The position numbers and the translations under genes were made by a program. DNA of 33,448 nucleotides from Spirosoma fluviale (GTDB taxonomy: Bacteria; Bacteroidota; Bacteroidia; Cytophagales; Flexibacteraceae): contig CAMDMI010000005.1 in NCBI GenBank assembly GCA_945902135.1, positions 1 to 33,448 of the forward strand, read 5' to 3'. Every line of letters begins with the position of its first letter. The first letter of the stretch is position 1. Positions 1 to 8,594 of the stretch are shown piece by piece. The notes under the pieces were generated by a model. That model was not told where the DNA came from and made no database searches. It saw only the letters and a list, made by a program, of their open reading frames with translations.

Positions 1-108
1 GGAATCAAAATTGGAAAAAATGCCTCCGTTGGTGCTGGTTCTGTACCACTAACAGAAGTAGCTGCAGGAAGCAAAGTTTTTGGATTCCCGGCTCAGGTAA
101 TGAAGTAG
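1..108 (+). CDS. C-terminal fragment of a hexapeptide-repeat (left-handed beta-helix) acyl/acetyltransferase, truncated by the window edge
   Basis: Frame 1 reads GIKIGKNASVGAGSVPLTEVAAGSKVFGFPAQVMK*; hexapeptide periodicity and a typical ..G.PAQ.. tail. Confidence 0.7.
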   Translation, partial: GIKIGKNASVGAGSVPLTEVAAGSKVFGFPAQVMK

Positions 109-314
109 CTTTAAATCAGTTTTGTGCCTTCGCGCACAATTCATTTGAATTCAGGTTGCCCCGCTTTTGCTTTGCGAGCAAGCATGCTGTATTTTTACGG
201 AAAATCCGATTTGATTGCATATCATGGCTTTGCAAATCGACCTCAAAAAAATTGCCGGTTGCCGGGCCTTGAAAGTTCATTTTTCAAAGAAAACCGCAAC
301 CACAGTGAAATAGA

Positions 315-932
315 ATGAACGAATCACCAACAGCAGAAAAACTTCCTTTAATGGAATCCTTCTATACCCTGCAAGGAGAAGGTTTTCATACCGGCCGCCC
401 CGCTTGGTTTATTCGTTTGGGAGGTTGTGATGTTGGCTGTGTATGGTGTGATGTGAAGGACAGCTGGAATCCGGATGCGCACCCTAAAATCAGTGTTGAA
501 TCTATGGTGATGAATGCATTGGAGAACCCAAGTCGTTTGGCTGTAATAACCGGTGGAGAACCATTGATGCACAACCTGGATGCGCTGACTGATAGGCTCA
601 AAACAGCAGGATTTGAAACCAACATTGAAACTTCAGGTGCATATCCACTGAGTGGACATTGGGATTGGATTTGCCTTTCTCCCAAAAAATTCAAATTGCC
701 CTTGCCTGAGGTTCTGACCGCGGCGCATGAATTTAAAGTGGTGGTTTACCACCGATCAGACATCGAATGGATGCAGCAGTTTTTGCCCCATCTGTCACCA
801 GATTGCAAATTATTCCTTCAACCAGAATGGTCTAAAGCCGAAGATATTACGCCCCTTCTTTTGGATTTCATCAAACAAAACCCGGCTTGGAGGCTTTCCC
901 TCCAAACCCACAAATACCTAAACATTCCATGA
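315..932 (+). CDS. queE: 7-carboxy-7-deazaguanine synthase (QueE), radical SAM
   Basis: MESFYTLQGEGFHTGRPAWFIRLGGCDVGCVWCDVK: CxxxCxxC cluster motif and QueE N-terminal signature; TGGEP motif. Confidence 0.93.
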   Translation: MNESPTAEKLPLMESFYTLQGEGFHTGRPAWFIRLGGCDVGCVWCDVKDSWNPDAHPKISVESMVMNALENPSRLAVITGGEPLMHNLDALTDRLKTAGFETNIETSGAYPLSGHWDWICLSPKKFKLPLPEVLTAAHEFKVVVYHRSDIEWMQQFLPHLSPDCKLFLQPEWSKAEDITPLLLDFIKQNPAWRLSLQTHKYLNIP

Positions 933-1960
933 ACGGGGAAAACGATATTTTTCAAGAAGAGGAAACAGCACTTTTCGAACACCATCGTGTAGTGGCTGAT
1001 CCTGGTCAGGCACTTATGAGATTGGACAAATTCCTCTCTGTTCGCCTGCCAAATACTTCCCGTACGAAAGTTCAGCTCGGTATCGAAACCGGCCTTGTTA
1101 CCGTAAATGGAAAGGCAACCAAGGCCAATTACCAAATAAAACCTGGTGATGAGGTTTCGGTGAGCCTTCCCCATCCACGCAGAAACGATGAAATTATTGC
1201 CCAGGATATTCCAATTGATATCGTTTATGAAGATGAAGTGCTGATGGTCGTTAACAAGCCCGCTGGCATGGTCGTTCATCCTGCTTATGGCAATTGGGAA
1301 GGCACGCTGGTAAATGCCCTGCTTTTTTACCTCAACCGGGATTTGCCGGAAGGAAGCGAGCAACTCAGACCAGGACTTGTGCACCGCACAGATAAAGACA
1401 CCTCCGGACTTCTACTCATTGCCAAAGAAGAAAAGGCCATGATGAAGCTTGCAAAGCAGTTTTTCGAGCACAGTGTGGAACGCACCTACAATGCACTTGT
1501 CTGGGGAACGCCTTCACCCAAAGAGGGAACCATCAACCAAAGACTTGCACGCAGTCCAAGAGACCGCCGCCTAACCGAGGTTACGCAAAACGAAGAGATT
1601 GGCAAGCATGCAATCACCCATTTTAAGACAATGGAGAATTTCTCCTACACGAGTCTGATGCGTTGCAACCTGGAAACCGGGAGAACCCACCAAATCAGGG
1701 CTCATTTGAAATGGCTTGGTCATCCTCTTTTTGCAGATGAAATGTATGGTGGGAAGGTACCCCTTAAAGGACCAGCATTTACCAATTACAGGGCCTTCGT
1801 AGATAATGCCTTTCGTCTTTGTCCGCGTCAGGCTTTGCATGCCAGGTCACTCGGATTTAAACACCCGGTAAGTGGAGAATGGATGCAGTTTGAAGTTGAT
1901 TTGCCTGCAGATATGCTGGCTGTAATTTCAAAATGGCGGGAATACAAACCGCAGAACTAA
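929..1960 (+). CDS. rluD: RluD-type 23S rRNA pseudouridine synthase (S4 domain + RluA catalytic domain)
   Basis: S4-like N-terminus, [17 protein letters not shown] catalytic motif, [14 protein letters not shown]. Start taken as ATG 929 (ATGA overlap with the queE stop) rather than ORF-track 887. Confidence 0.93.
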   Translation: MNGENDIFQEEETALFEHHRVVADPGQALMRLDKFLSVRLPNTSRTKVQLGIETGLVTVNGKATKANYQIKPGDEVSVSLPHPRRNDEIIAQDIPIDIVYEDEVLMVVNKPAGMVVHPAYGNWEGTLVNALLFYLNRDLPEGSEQLRPGLVHRTDKDTSGLLLIAKEEKAMMKLAKQFFEHSVERTYNALVWGTPSPKEGTINQRLARSPRDRRLTEVTQNEEIGKHAITHFKTMENFSYTSLMRCNLETGRTHQIRAHLKWLGHPLFADEMYGGKVPLKGPAFTNYRAFVDNAFRLCPRQALHARSLGFKHPVSGEWMQFEVDLPADMLAVISKWREYKPQN

Positions 1961-2418
1961 GCAGCAGACTGCTTTTCCCTGTCCAGGTTATATTGCTCAT
2001 ACATAAAATCCGGCACCGGCCCTTGAAAGGAAGCGGTCTTTTGTTCTGGCTTCTGCCACTCAAAAAAACCTTTTCCCAAGGCAAGGAGGAAACCTGCCGC
2101 AAGTATGAGAATGAAAAGGAGCAATTCCGTTTTCATGATTTGTTTACCCGCCGCATCAGAAAAATCAAATCTATTTAGAAAAACCGGTGCCATTAACACG
2201 ATCTCAACTTCCATGAGCAAAAACACAATGGCCGGCAGAAAAAACCTTAAGTTAAACCGGCTTCCCAAAGGACCGGCTTCTTCACCACACTCATAAAAAC
2301 TGAGTTTTTCCGGGTTGGGTTTGTGGGTTTGCAATAGCCAGGAAAGTCCAAATCCCAGTCCTACGAATACCAGACCACCGGCAAAAAATACCAACAAAGG
2401 AAGATAAGCAGACTGCAT
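1957..2418 (-). CDS. nuoA: NADH-quinone oxidoreductase subunit A
   Basis: [40 protein letters not shown]: NuoA/NdhC/ND3 signature; three hydrophobic segments. Confidence 0.9.
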   Translation of the reverse strand: MQSAYLPLLVFFAGGLVFVGLGFGLSWLLQTHKPNPEKLSFYECGEEAGPLGSRFNLRFFLPAIVFLLMEVEIVLMAPVFLNRFDFSDAAGKQIMKTELLLFILILAAGFLLALGKGFFEWQKPEQKTASFQGPVPDFMYEQYNLDREKQSAA

Positions 2419-2422
2419 GAGA

Positions 2423-2430
2423 CAAAAGTA
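2423..2430 (-). promoter_or_regulatory. Bacteroidota -7 promoter box TACTTTTG for nuoA
   Basis: Exact TAnnTTTG on the minus strand, 4 nt before ATG at 2418 (TACTTTTG-TCTC-ATG). Confidence 0.65.
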
Positions 2431-2465
2431 AACAAAGCCCCGGTTTTTTCAGGGCATAGGTTTTT

Positions 2466-2473
2466 TACCTTTG
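2466..2473 (+). promoter_or_regulatory. Bacteroidota -7 promoter box TACCTTTG for the first DUF58 gene
   Basis: Exact TAnnTTTG, 9 nt before ATG 2483; the ORF-track TTG start (2471) lies inside the box. Confidence 0.65.
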
Positions 2474-2482
2474 CATCAAGCA

Positions 2483-3355
2483 ATGGATTTACGCGAAACC
2501 ATACAGAAACTCCGGAACTATGAAATCCGAATCCGCAAAGCGCTGAATACACGCTTGCAGGGGGATTATCATTCTGTTTTCAAAGGTTCTGGACTCGAAT
2601 TCAGCGATGTGCGAGAGTACCAGTACGGAGATGATGTGCGCACCATCGACTGGAATGTATCGGCAAAGGGTCATGGAACTTTTGTAAAAACCTTCAAAGA
2701 AGAAAAAGAGCAGACTGTGATGTTTTTGCTGGATGTTTCGGCTTCGCAGGAGGTAGGGAAATACGGCGCCAACAAACTGGATTTGTGCAGGGAAATTTGC
2801 GGTGTGCTTTCACTTTCTGCAGTAAAGGAAGGCTCTCAGGTTGGGGTAATTGCCTTCAGCAATAAGCGCGAAAAGTTTATCAAACCAGGAAAAGGAATGC
2901 AGCAGGCATACCGGATTATTTCTGAATTGTACAACCTGAAAAATCAGTCACAGCTCACCGATTTGAATGCGGCCATACACTTTACCATGACCATGCTCAA
3001 GCGAAAGTGCATCGTCATTGTGCTAAGTGATTTCATTGACAAAGATTACGACCAGGCCCTACGCACATTGAGCCGTAAGCACGATGTTGTGGTAATCCAT
3101 CTCATGGACAAACGGGAGGAAGATTTTCCCCGGCTTGGCATACTGCCACTTTACGACCCGGAACAGAAAAAGGCTTTTTGGATAAACACTTCCCTTCCCG
3201 GTTTTACAAAACTGGTGAAGCAACAATTTTTACAAAACAGGAAGAATTTGGAAGAACTCTGTCGGCAGCAGAAGACCAATTATCTGGCCATCAATACCAC
3301 AGACGATTATGTTTCGGCACTTGTTCGCCTTTTCAGGATCAGGAATGGAAAGTAA
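2483..3355 (+). CDS. DUF58 domain-containing protein (vWA-like fold)
   Basis: GSGLEFSDVREYQYGDDVRTIDWNVSAKGHGTFVKTFKEEKEQTVMFLLDVSAS: DUF58 motif with DxSxS MIDAS-type site. ATG 2483 preferred over TTG 2471. Confidence 0.88.
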   Translation: MDLRETIQKLRNYEIRIRKALNTRLQGDYHSVFKGSGLEFSDVREYQYGDDVRTIDWNVSAKGHGTFVKTFKEEKEQTVMFLLDVSASQEVGKYGANKLDLCREICGVLSLSAVKEGSQVGVIAFSNKREKFIKPGKGMQQAYRIISELYNLKNQSQLTDLNAAIHFTMTMLKRKCIVIVLSDFIDKDYDQALRTLSRKHDVVVIHLMDKREEDFPRLGILPLYDPEQKKAFWINTSLPGFTKLVKQQFLQNRKNLEELCRQQKTNYLAINTTDDYVSALVRLFRIRNGK

Positions 3356-3719
3356 TTCGAAAGAAGTAAAAAGCCGCGACTGGCACCCACTTGAATATGC
3401 CCATGTTTTCCTTTGGCTGGTAAAAGACCTTTGCTGGGCACAAGGCTGGAAATTGGCCGGAACCATCATGGTACCGCCTGCAATTACAGTGGCCATCATC
3501 ATCACATGGCTTCAGCGAAAAAGAGCCCTTACGCTGGTGCACAACATTGCAATTTCCATTTGGATCAGTTCCAACAGCCTTTGGATGCTGGCCGAATTTT
3601 ACCAGAAAGAATCCTGGATGAAACCTGTAAGTTCTGTAGGTTTTATTCTTGGGCTTTTGATTTTGGCAATTCAGTATTCAAAATTCCTCTTGCAATATAT
3701 CTGGAACAAGAGAAGATAA
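3345..3719 (+). CDS. Conserved-looking small membrane protein of unknown function (Trp-rich, about 3 TM segments)
   Basis: ATG 3345 overlaps the upstream DUF58 stop by 11 nt; hydrophobic segments and LVHNIAISIWISSNSLWMLAEFY motif. Confidence 0.65.
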   Translation: MESNSKEVKSRDWHPLEYAHVFLWLVKDLCWAQGWKLAGTIMVPPAITVAIIITWLQRKRALTLVHNIAISIWISSNSLWMLAEFYQKESWMKPVSSVGFILGLLILAIQYSKFLLQYIWNKRR

Positions 3720-3780
3720 TGGCCTTGTTACAGAGCGAGCCTATATGATTTAAAAAAAGGCTTGGCCTTCGGGAAGCAAT

Positions 3781-3819
3781 AAAAAAAAATCACCTGAAAA
3801 ATTTTCATTCTCAGGTGAT
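3781..3819 (-). terminator. Rho-independent terminator on the minus strand
   Basis: Perfect 9-bp inverted repeat atcacctga (3789-3797) / tcaggtgat (3811-3819), preceded on + by an A-run, i.e. followed by a U-run on the minus transcript. Confidence 0.75.
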
Positions 3820-3899
3820 AAAATTTAGAATTGTCCTACGGATGTCCGGAACGATTTGTAACCGGATTAAAAGTGGTCTGCCTTAAAAAGGCTATTTGA

Positions 3900-4043
3900 T
3901 TATGCGGAAAAGGACTTTTTCAGTTCCTCCACATCCACTTTTTTGATAACGGGAGTAAGGGTAAGTTGCTTAATGCGCTTTACGCGTGCATTTGCCTTTG
4001 CCTTGTTCCTTCTGTCTTTTCTTTTAAGTCTTGTTACTCCCAT
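3900..4043 (-). CDS. 47-aa highly basic conserved small protein (below the ORF-track length cutoff)
   Basis: Minus strand reads MGVTRLKRKDRRNKAKANARVKRIKQLTLTPVIKKVDVEELKKSFSA*; ATG at 4043, TAA at 3902-3900; followed by the 3781-3819 terminator. Confidence 0.72.
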   Translation of the reverse strand: MGVTRLKRKDRRNKAKANARVKRIKQLTLTPVIKKVDVEELKKSFSA

Positions 4044-4113
4044 GGCCTATGAATTTCGGGGTGCAAAGATGCTTAACCAGATTATTTTATCCAAACATCT
4101 TCAAGTAAAATCC

Positions 4114-4515
4114 TCAGTTTTTTTTCTCACCTTCCGGATAAGAATCTGGCTGGTAGTCAACTCCTCCAAAAAAATGCAGCATCATTGACTTGCTGAGGCG
4201 ACTTGTGAAAGTAACCAACAGAACCACCATCGAAGCCGAAATCCCAAAATAGACATAAGGTCCCGGGTCGCCGAGAAGCACATAAGTGGCAACACCGGAG
4301 CTCACCATAATGGCCACATTCAAGGCATAATTAAAATACAATGCGCCTTCAAAAAAAGCCGGTTCCCGCTCAAAATGCAGGTTGCAAACTGGGCAATGAA
4401 TATTCAATCTTCGCCCAAACCTTAGACTAAAAGGAGAATCTGTAAAGAGTTTCCCTTTTCTGCATCTCGGACACCGGCACTGAATGATGGTATTAATTTG
4501 TGATAGCTCGCTCAT
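4114..4515 (-). CDS. DUF983 domain-containing membrane protein
   Basis: CRCPRCRKGKLFTD....LNIHCPVCNLHFEREPAFFEGALYFNYALNVAI: paired CxxC and DUF983 signature. Confidence 0.9.
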   Translation of the reverse strand: MSELSQINTIIQCRCPRCRKGKLFTDSPFSLRFGRRLNIHCPVCNLHFEREPAFFEGALYFNYALNVAIMVSSGVATYVLLGDPGPYVYFGISASMVVLLVTFTSRLSKSMMLHFFGGVDYQPDSYPEGEKKN

Positions 4516-4595
4516 AAATTAAAGGCGCAATTAAGTAAAATCGATTCATTAAAATCATGAGCAAAACCGGGATGGACACAGCCACAGAAATTGCC

Positions 4596-4603
4596 TACTT
4601 TTG
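4596..4603 (+). promoter_or_regulatory. Bacteroidota -7 promoter box TACTTTTG for the ABC exporter
   Basis: Exact TAnnTTTG, 5 nt before GTG 4609. Confidence 0.6.
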
Positions 4604-4608
4604 CAGCA

Positions 4609-6390
4609 GTGAAGCCACTTCTTTCTCTCAACCATTACTTCTTCCGGTACAAGTATTACCTACTAATGGGCATCGCCTTTGTGGTGCTATCAAACCTTTT
4701 TGCGATTTACCCGGCGCAAATGGTTCGGTCTTCTTTTGATTTGGTGGCAAACCACCTGAGCACCATTTCAAATATTAAGTCAGAAGCAGATAAAGCCACG
4801 GCAATCAGCATCCTCAAGGATGATGTTTTGCGATATGGCCTCCTCATTGTAGCCATGGCTTTCATCCGGGGACTCTTTCTTTTTTTCATGAGGCAAACCA
4901 TCATTGTGATGTGTCGCCTTATTGAATTTGACCAGAAAAACGACATTTTTCAAAAGTATCAGGCACTTCCCCTCAGCTTTTACCGCCGCAACAATACCGG
5001 CGACCTCATGGCCCGGATTTCAGAAGATGTAAGTCGGGTTAGAATGTACACCGGACCAGCCATTATGTATGGAATCAACATGCTGGTTTTATTTGTGATG
5101 GTTATCGGATACATGGTATCAGTGAGTGCCGAGTTTACCTTGTATGTGCTCATGCCATTGCCCATACTTTCTGTTTCGGTTTACTTCATCAATTCAGAAA
5201 TCCAGCGGCGATCTGACTTGATTCAAAAAAGTCTTTCCGGGCTTTCTACTTTTGTGCAGGAAGCGTTTAGTGGCATCCGAGTGATCAAAGCTTTTGGAAG
5301 AGAGCAAGATTCTGTTCGACGGTTTGGAGAAGAAAGTCACCTTTACAGAGACCGGTCCATTCACCTTGGGAACCTCAATGCCTGGTTCTCTCCGGCAATC
5401 ATAAGCCTGATTGGCCTTAGCAGCATCATTACTGTTTATGTGGGTGGCCAACAAGTAATTGCCGGAAAAATCACCACAGGAAACATTGCCGAATTTCTCA
5501 TTTATGTGAACATGCTCACATGGCCAGTTACTTCCCTTGGTTGGGTTATTTCAATGGCGCAAAGAGCTTCGGTGAGTCAGACGCGTATCAATGAATTTCT
5601 GGATGAAAAATCGATGATTGTTTCAGATGAAAACCTAGAACTTCCGATCCTTGGAAATCTTGAATTCCGGAATGTTTCGCTTACCTATCCCGAGACAGGC
5701 ATACAAGCAATAAAGGATATTTCGTTTAAAGTAAGTCCGGGTCAAAGCATTGGTATATTAGGCAATACCGGAAGTGGCAAATCCAGTTTGGCAAACCTGG
5801 TTTGCAGGTTGTTTGATCCGGATTCCGGGGAAATTCTGGTAGATGGCCGATCCATTCGCGCCTGGAATCCACAATCGCTCCGGAAGCAAATCAGTTATGT
5901 GCAGCAGGATGTATTTCTGTTTTCCGACAGCATCCGCAACAATATCTTGTTTGGAAACCCGGACCTTTCTGAAGAAGAAATGCTAAAAGCTTCGCTTCAG
6001 GCAGACCTCCTTGAAAATGTAGAAAGGTTCGAAAAGCAATTTGAAACCGTAATCGGAGAACGGGGCATAACCCTTTCCGGCGGTCAAAAACAGCGCGTAT
6101 CAATTGCAAGGGCGCTTGTGCTGAAACCCAAAATTCTTGTCCTCGACGATTGTCTTTCTGCTGTTGACACTTCAACAGAAAAAACGATCCTCAATCACCT
6201 GAAAGAGGAAATGAAAGGCAAAACCACAATAATCATTTCCCACCGGATTTCCTCTGTGAACCTTGCCGACAAAATCCTTGTAATGGATGAGGGTTGTGTG
6301 GTTCAAGCGGGAAACCATGAGGAACTAATCAATCAGGAAGGACCCTACAAAACCCTGTTTGAAAAACAATTGGCAAGTGAAGAAGCATGA
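4609..6390 (+). CDS. ABC transporter ATP-binding/permease (MsbA/lipid-exporter-like, ABCB type)
   Basis: TMD followed by NBD: GILGNTGSGKSSL Walker A, LSGGQKQRVSIARAL signature, ILVLDDCLSAVD Walker B. GTG 4609 preferred over TTG 4591. Confidence 0.92.
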   Translation: MKPLLSLNHYFFRYKYYLLMGIAFVVLSNLFAIYPAQMVRSSFDLVANHLSTISNIKSEADKATAISILKDDVLRYGLLIVAMAFIRGLFLFFMRQTIIVMCRLIEFDQKNDIFQKYQALPLSFYRRNNTGDLMARISEDVSRVRMYTGPAIMYGINMLVLFVMVIGYMVSVSAEFTLYVLMPLPILSVSVYFINSEIQRRSDLIQKSLSGLSTFVQEAFSGIRVIKAFGREQDSVRRFGEESHLYRDRSIHLGNLNAWFSPAIISLIGLSSIITVYVGGQQVIAGKITTGNIAEFLIYVNMLTWPVTSLGWVISMAQRASVSQTRINEFLDEKSMIVSDENLELPILGNLEFRNVSLTYPETGIQAIKDISFKVSPGQSIGILGNTGSGKSSLANLVCRLFDPDSGEILVDGRSIRAWNPQSLRKQISYVQQDVFLFSDSIRNNILFGNPDLSEEEMLKASLQADLLENVERFEKQFETVIGERGITLSGGQKQRVSIARALVLKPKILVLDDCLSAVDTSTEKTILNHLKEEMKGKTTIIISHRISSVNLADKILVMDEGCVVQAGNHEELINQEGPYKTLFEKQLASEEA

Positions 6391-6737
6391 GGAAGCGTTT
6401 GATATTTCCTGCCTTCCTCTTGTTGGTTTCGTTTTCCTGTACTGAGGAAGAAAAACCAGCATCTACCCCGAAGGGCATTTTGCCCATGGATTCCACCGCA
6501 ATGGTTTTAAGCGAAATTCATGAACTGGAATCCGCATTAATGGTCTCTTCCATCAGGCAAGATTCAACGCAAAACCTTTACCAGGCACTGGAACCTGATA
6601 TTTTCCGTAAATACAAATTGGATACAGGCCGATTAAACCGAAGCTTACGGTATTATTCCTCCGAACCATATTTGCTTGATTCGCTTTATCATGTGGTTCT
6701 AAAAAAGACCGATTCCACCGCCATTTTTCAGCCCTGA
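6387..6737 (+). CDS. DUF4296 domain-containing lipoprotein
   Basis: Lipobox LVSFSC, then PMDSTAMVLSEIHELESAL...YSSEPYLLDSLYHVVL; ATG overlaps the preceding stop. Confidence 0.82.
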   Translation: MRKRLIFPAFLLLVSFSCTEEEKPASTPKGILPMDSTAMVLSEIHELESALMVSSIRQDSTQNLYQALEPDIFRKYKLDTGRLNRSLRYYSSEPYLLDSLYHVVLKKTDSTAIFQP

Positions 6738-6792
6738 CAAAATAAATTGGACAAAAATTCAAAGGTTCACAAACCCTACTTTTCCGCCATAT

Positions 6793-7722
6793 TTGTACCA
6801 AAGCAAAACTCCATTGGGTAAAAAAGTAGATCTCGCCTGGGCACGCCAGTTTGGAAACCTTGAACTGCTGGCTAGACAGCTGGTAGAAGGTTTTATTACT
6901 GGTTTACACCGCTCGCCCTATCACGGATTTTCTGTGGAATTTGCCGAGCATGTGCTGTACAACCCAGGTGAAAGCACCCGCCACATCAACTGGAAAGTAT
7001 TTGCGAAAACCGACCGACTTTACACGAAGCGCTATGAGGAGGAAACCAACCTCCGATGCCAGATTCTTCTGGATGTTTCGCCTTCCATGTACTTGCCAAA
7101 GCCGAATCAAGAAAAACTCACATTTAGTATTCTGGCTTCGGCGGCCATTATGCACATGCTGAGCAAACAGCGCGATGCCGTTGGCCTGAGCACATTTGCA
7201 GACGGAGTGATCAGCCAGAGCCAGACAAGGTCGATTTCCGGCCATGTCCACAAGCTCATCCTGCAACTTGAAAAAATCATGCAGGAACCAATTTCTGCAA
7301 GTCGGTCTTCAGTGCCTGAAGTAATTGACCAGTTGGCAGAATCTTTTCACCGACGCTCATTAGTGGTGATTTTCAGCGATTTATTCAGTGATGCAGATCC
7401 TGAAAAACTATTTAGTGCACTTGCCCACCTGAGGCACAACAAGCATGAAGTCCTCCTTTTTCATGTGATGGATTACCGTCAGGAAGTGGAATTTGAGTTC
7501 CGAAACAAGCCCTATATTTTTGTGGACGCGGAAACATCGGAACAGGTAAAACTTCATCCAACCGACATTCAGGAATCTTACCGCGAAGCCATGCACAAGC
7601 AAAATCAGGCCATACGCCTGCGTTGCGGGCAAATGAAAATTGATTATGTAGAGGCAAATACGAACATGGATTTCAGTCAGATTCTGATGAATTTCATGAC
7701 CAAGCGAAGCCGGATGGTGTAG
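6793..7722 (+). CDS. DUF58 domain-containing protein (second copy)
   Basis: NLELLARQLVEGFITGLHRSPYHGFSVEFAEHVLYNPGESTRHINWKVFAKTDRLYTKRYEEETNLRCQILLDVSPSM; start (TTG 6793 or TTG 6814) uncertain. Confidence 0.88.
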   Translation: MYQSKTPLGKKVDLAWARQFGNLELLARQLVEGFITGLHRSPYHGFSVEFAEHVLYNPGESTRHINWKVFAKTDRLYTKRYEEETNLRCQILLDVSPSMYLPKPNQEKLTFSILASAAIMHMLSKQRDAVGLSTFADGVISQSQTRSISGHVHKLILQLEKIMQEPISASRSSVPEVIDQLAESFHRRSLVVIFSDLFSDADPEKLFSALAHLRHNKHEVLLFHVMDYRQEVEFEFRNKPYIFVDAETSEQVKLHPTDIQESYREAMHKQNQAIRLRCGQMKIDYVEANTNMDFSQILMNFMTKRSRMV

Positions 7723-7866
7723 GAAATTGTATTGCTACAGTTTTGTTGGAGGTAGAAAAAGTTAATAGTTATACCATTTTGGTGTTTTTCGCCTAGTTGC
7801 AGATGAGGTGCTTTTAGTTGTTTAAAATACCCAGAGAGGTGAAATGCATGAACACAAAATTTCCCT

Positions 7867-7874
7867 TACCTTTA
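7867..7874 (+). promoter_or_regulatory. Near-consensus -7 box TACCTTTA for the DUF433 gene
   Basis: One mismatch to TAnnTTTG, 4 nt before ATG 7879. Confidence 0.45.
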
Positions 7875-7878
7875 ATCC

Positions 7879-8112
7879 ATGGAAAATTTGCTTGACCGAA
7901 TCAGCATTGATCCGGAAATCTGCCACGGAAAGCCCTGCATCCGAGAAATGCGTTATCCTGTGGAAATGCTACTGGACCTGCTTTCTTCTGGAATGTCTAC
8001 CGAAGAAATTCTGAGTGATTATCCATCCCTAAAGGTGGAGGACATTCAGGCCTGCCTGCTTTATGCATCCAGGCTGATGAAAGTGAAATCCATCCTGCGG
8101 CTTTCCGCATGA
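7879..8112 (+). CDS. DUF433 domain-containing protein (antitoxin-like, VapB45-type)
   Basis: RISIDPEICHGKPCIREMRYPVEMLLDLLSSGMSTEEILSDYPSLKVEDIQACLLYA: DUF433 signature. Confidence 0.9.
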   Translation: MENLLDRISIDPEICHGKPCIREMRYPVEMLLDLLSSGMSTEEILSDYPSLKVEDIQACLLYASRLMKVKSILRLSA

Positions 8113-8465
8113 AGTTTCTTATCGATGCCCAATTGCCGCTGGCACTTGCTCATTTCATTCGCTGGAATGGATTAGAGTGTGTTCATGCTTTCGATCTGCC
8201 ACTTAAAGACCGTACCCCAGACAGCGAAATTCGGAAGATTTGTCTTCAGGAAGGGTTCATTCTAATAACGAAAGACCGAGATTTTCTCGACTCCCATTTG
8301 CTCCGCAGAATTCCACCTAAACTACTGATGATTTCCACTGGTAATATTTCCAACCGAATTCTGCTTGACATCTTAAAGCAAAACTGGCAAACCATTCAGG
8401 GCTTGTTTGAAGAAAACAACCTGCTTGAACTCGATAACGCTGAACTGATTGCTCATAATTCCTGA
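8109..8465 (+). CDS. DUF5615 family PIN-like protein (predicted toxin)
   Basis: MKFLIDAQLPLALAHFIRWNGLECVHAFDLPLKDRTPDSEI...LITKDRDF; ATGA overlap with the DUF433 gene. Confidence 0.9.
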   Translation: MKFLIDAQLPLALAHFIRWNGLECVHAFDLPLKDRTPDSEIRKICLQEGFILITKDRDFLDSHLLRRIPPKLLMISTGNISNRILLDILKQNWQTIQGLFEENNLLELDNAELIAHNS

Positions 8466-8568
8466 TTTTGCGAATCGAACCTTAAGCTTGCCCAGGTTGG
8501 TGTTTTTCACCATCAAACCAAAGCTTGGTCTAATCACCACATCCTTGTTTGGATTTCGAATGAAATTC

Positions 8569-8576
8569 TACCTTTG
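8569..8576 (+). promoter_or_regulatory. Bacteroidota -7 promoter box TACCTTTG
   Basis: Exact TAnnTTTG, 18 nt before ATG 8595; the ORF-track TTG start (8574) lies inside the box. Confidence 0.6.
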
Positions 8577-8594
8577 CATAAACTATTGAATATT

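Noticed and set aside
124-318. 64-aa plus-strand ORF upstream of queE
   Set aside because: Non-ATG start, no recognisable domain, low-complexity composition, no promoter box; likely chance
818-1384. 188-aa minus-strand ORF antisense to queE/rluD
   Set aside because: Lies fully opposite two confidently identified genes; no family signature
3943-4188. 81-aa plus-strand ORF
   Set aside because: Antisense to the 47-aa basic protein and the DUF983 3' end; the minus-strand reading is far more protein-like
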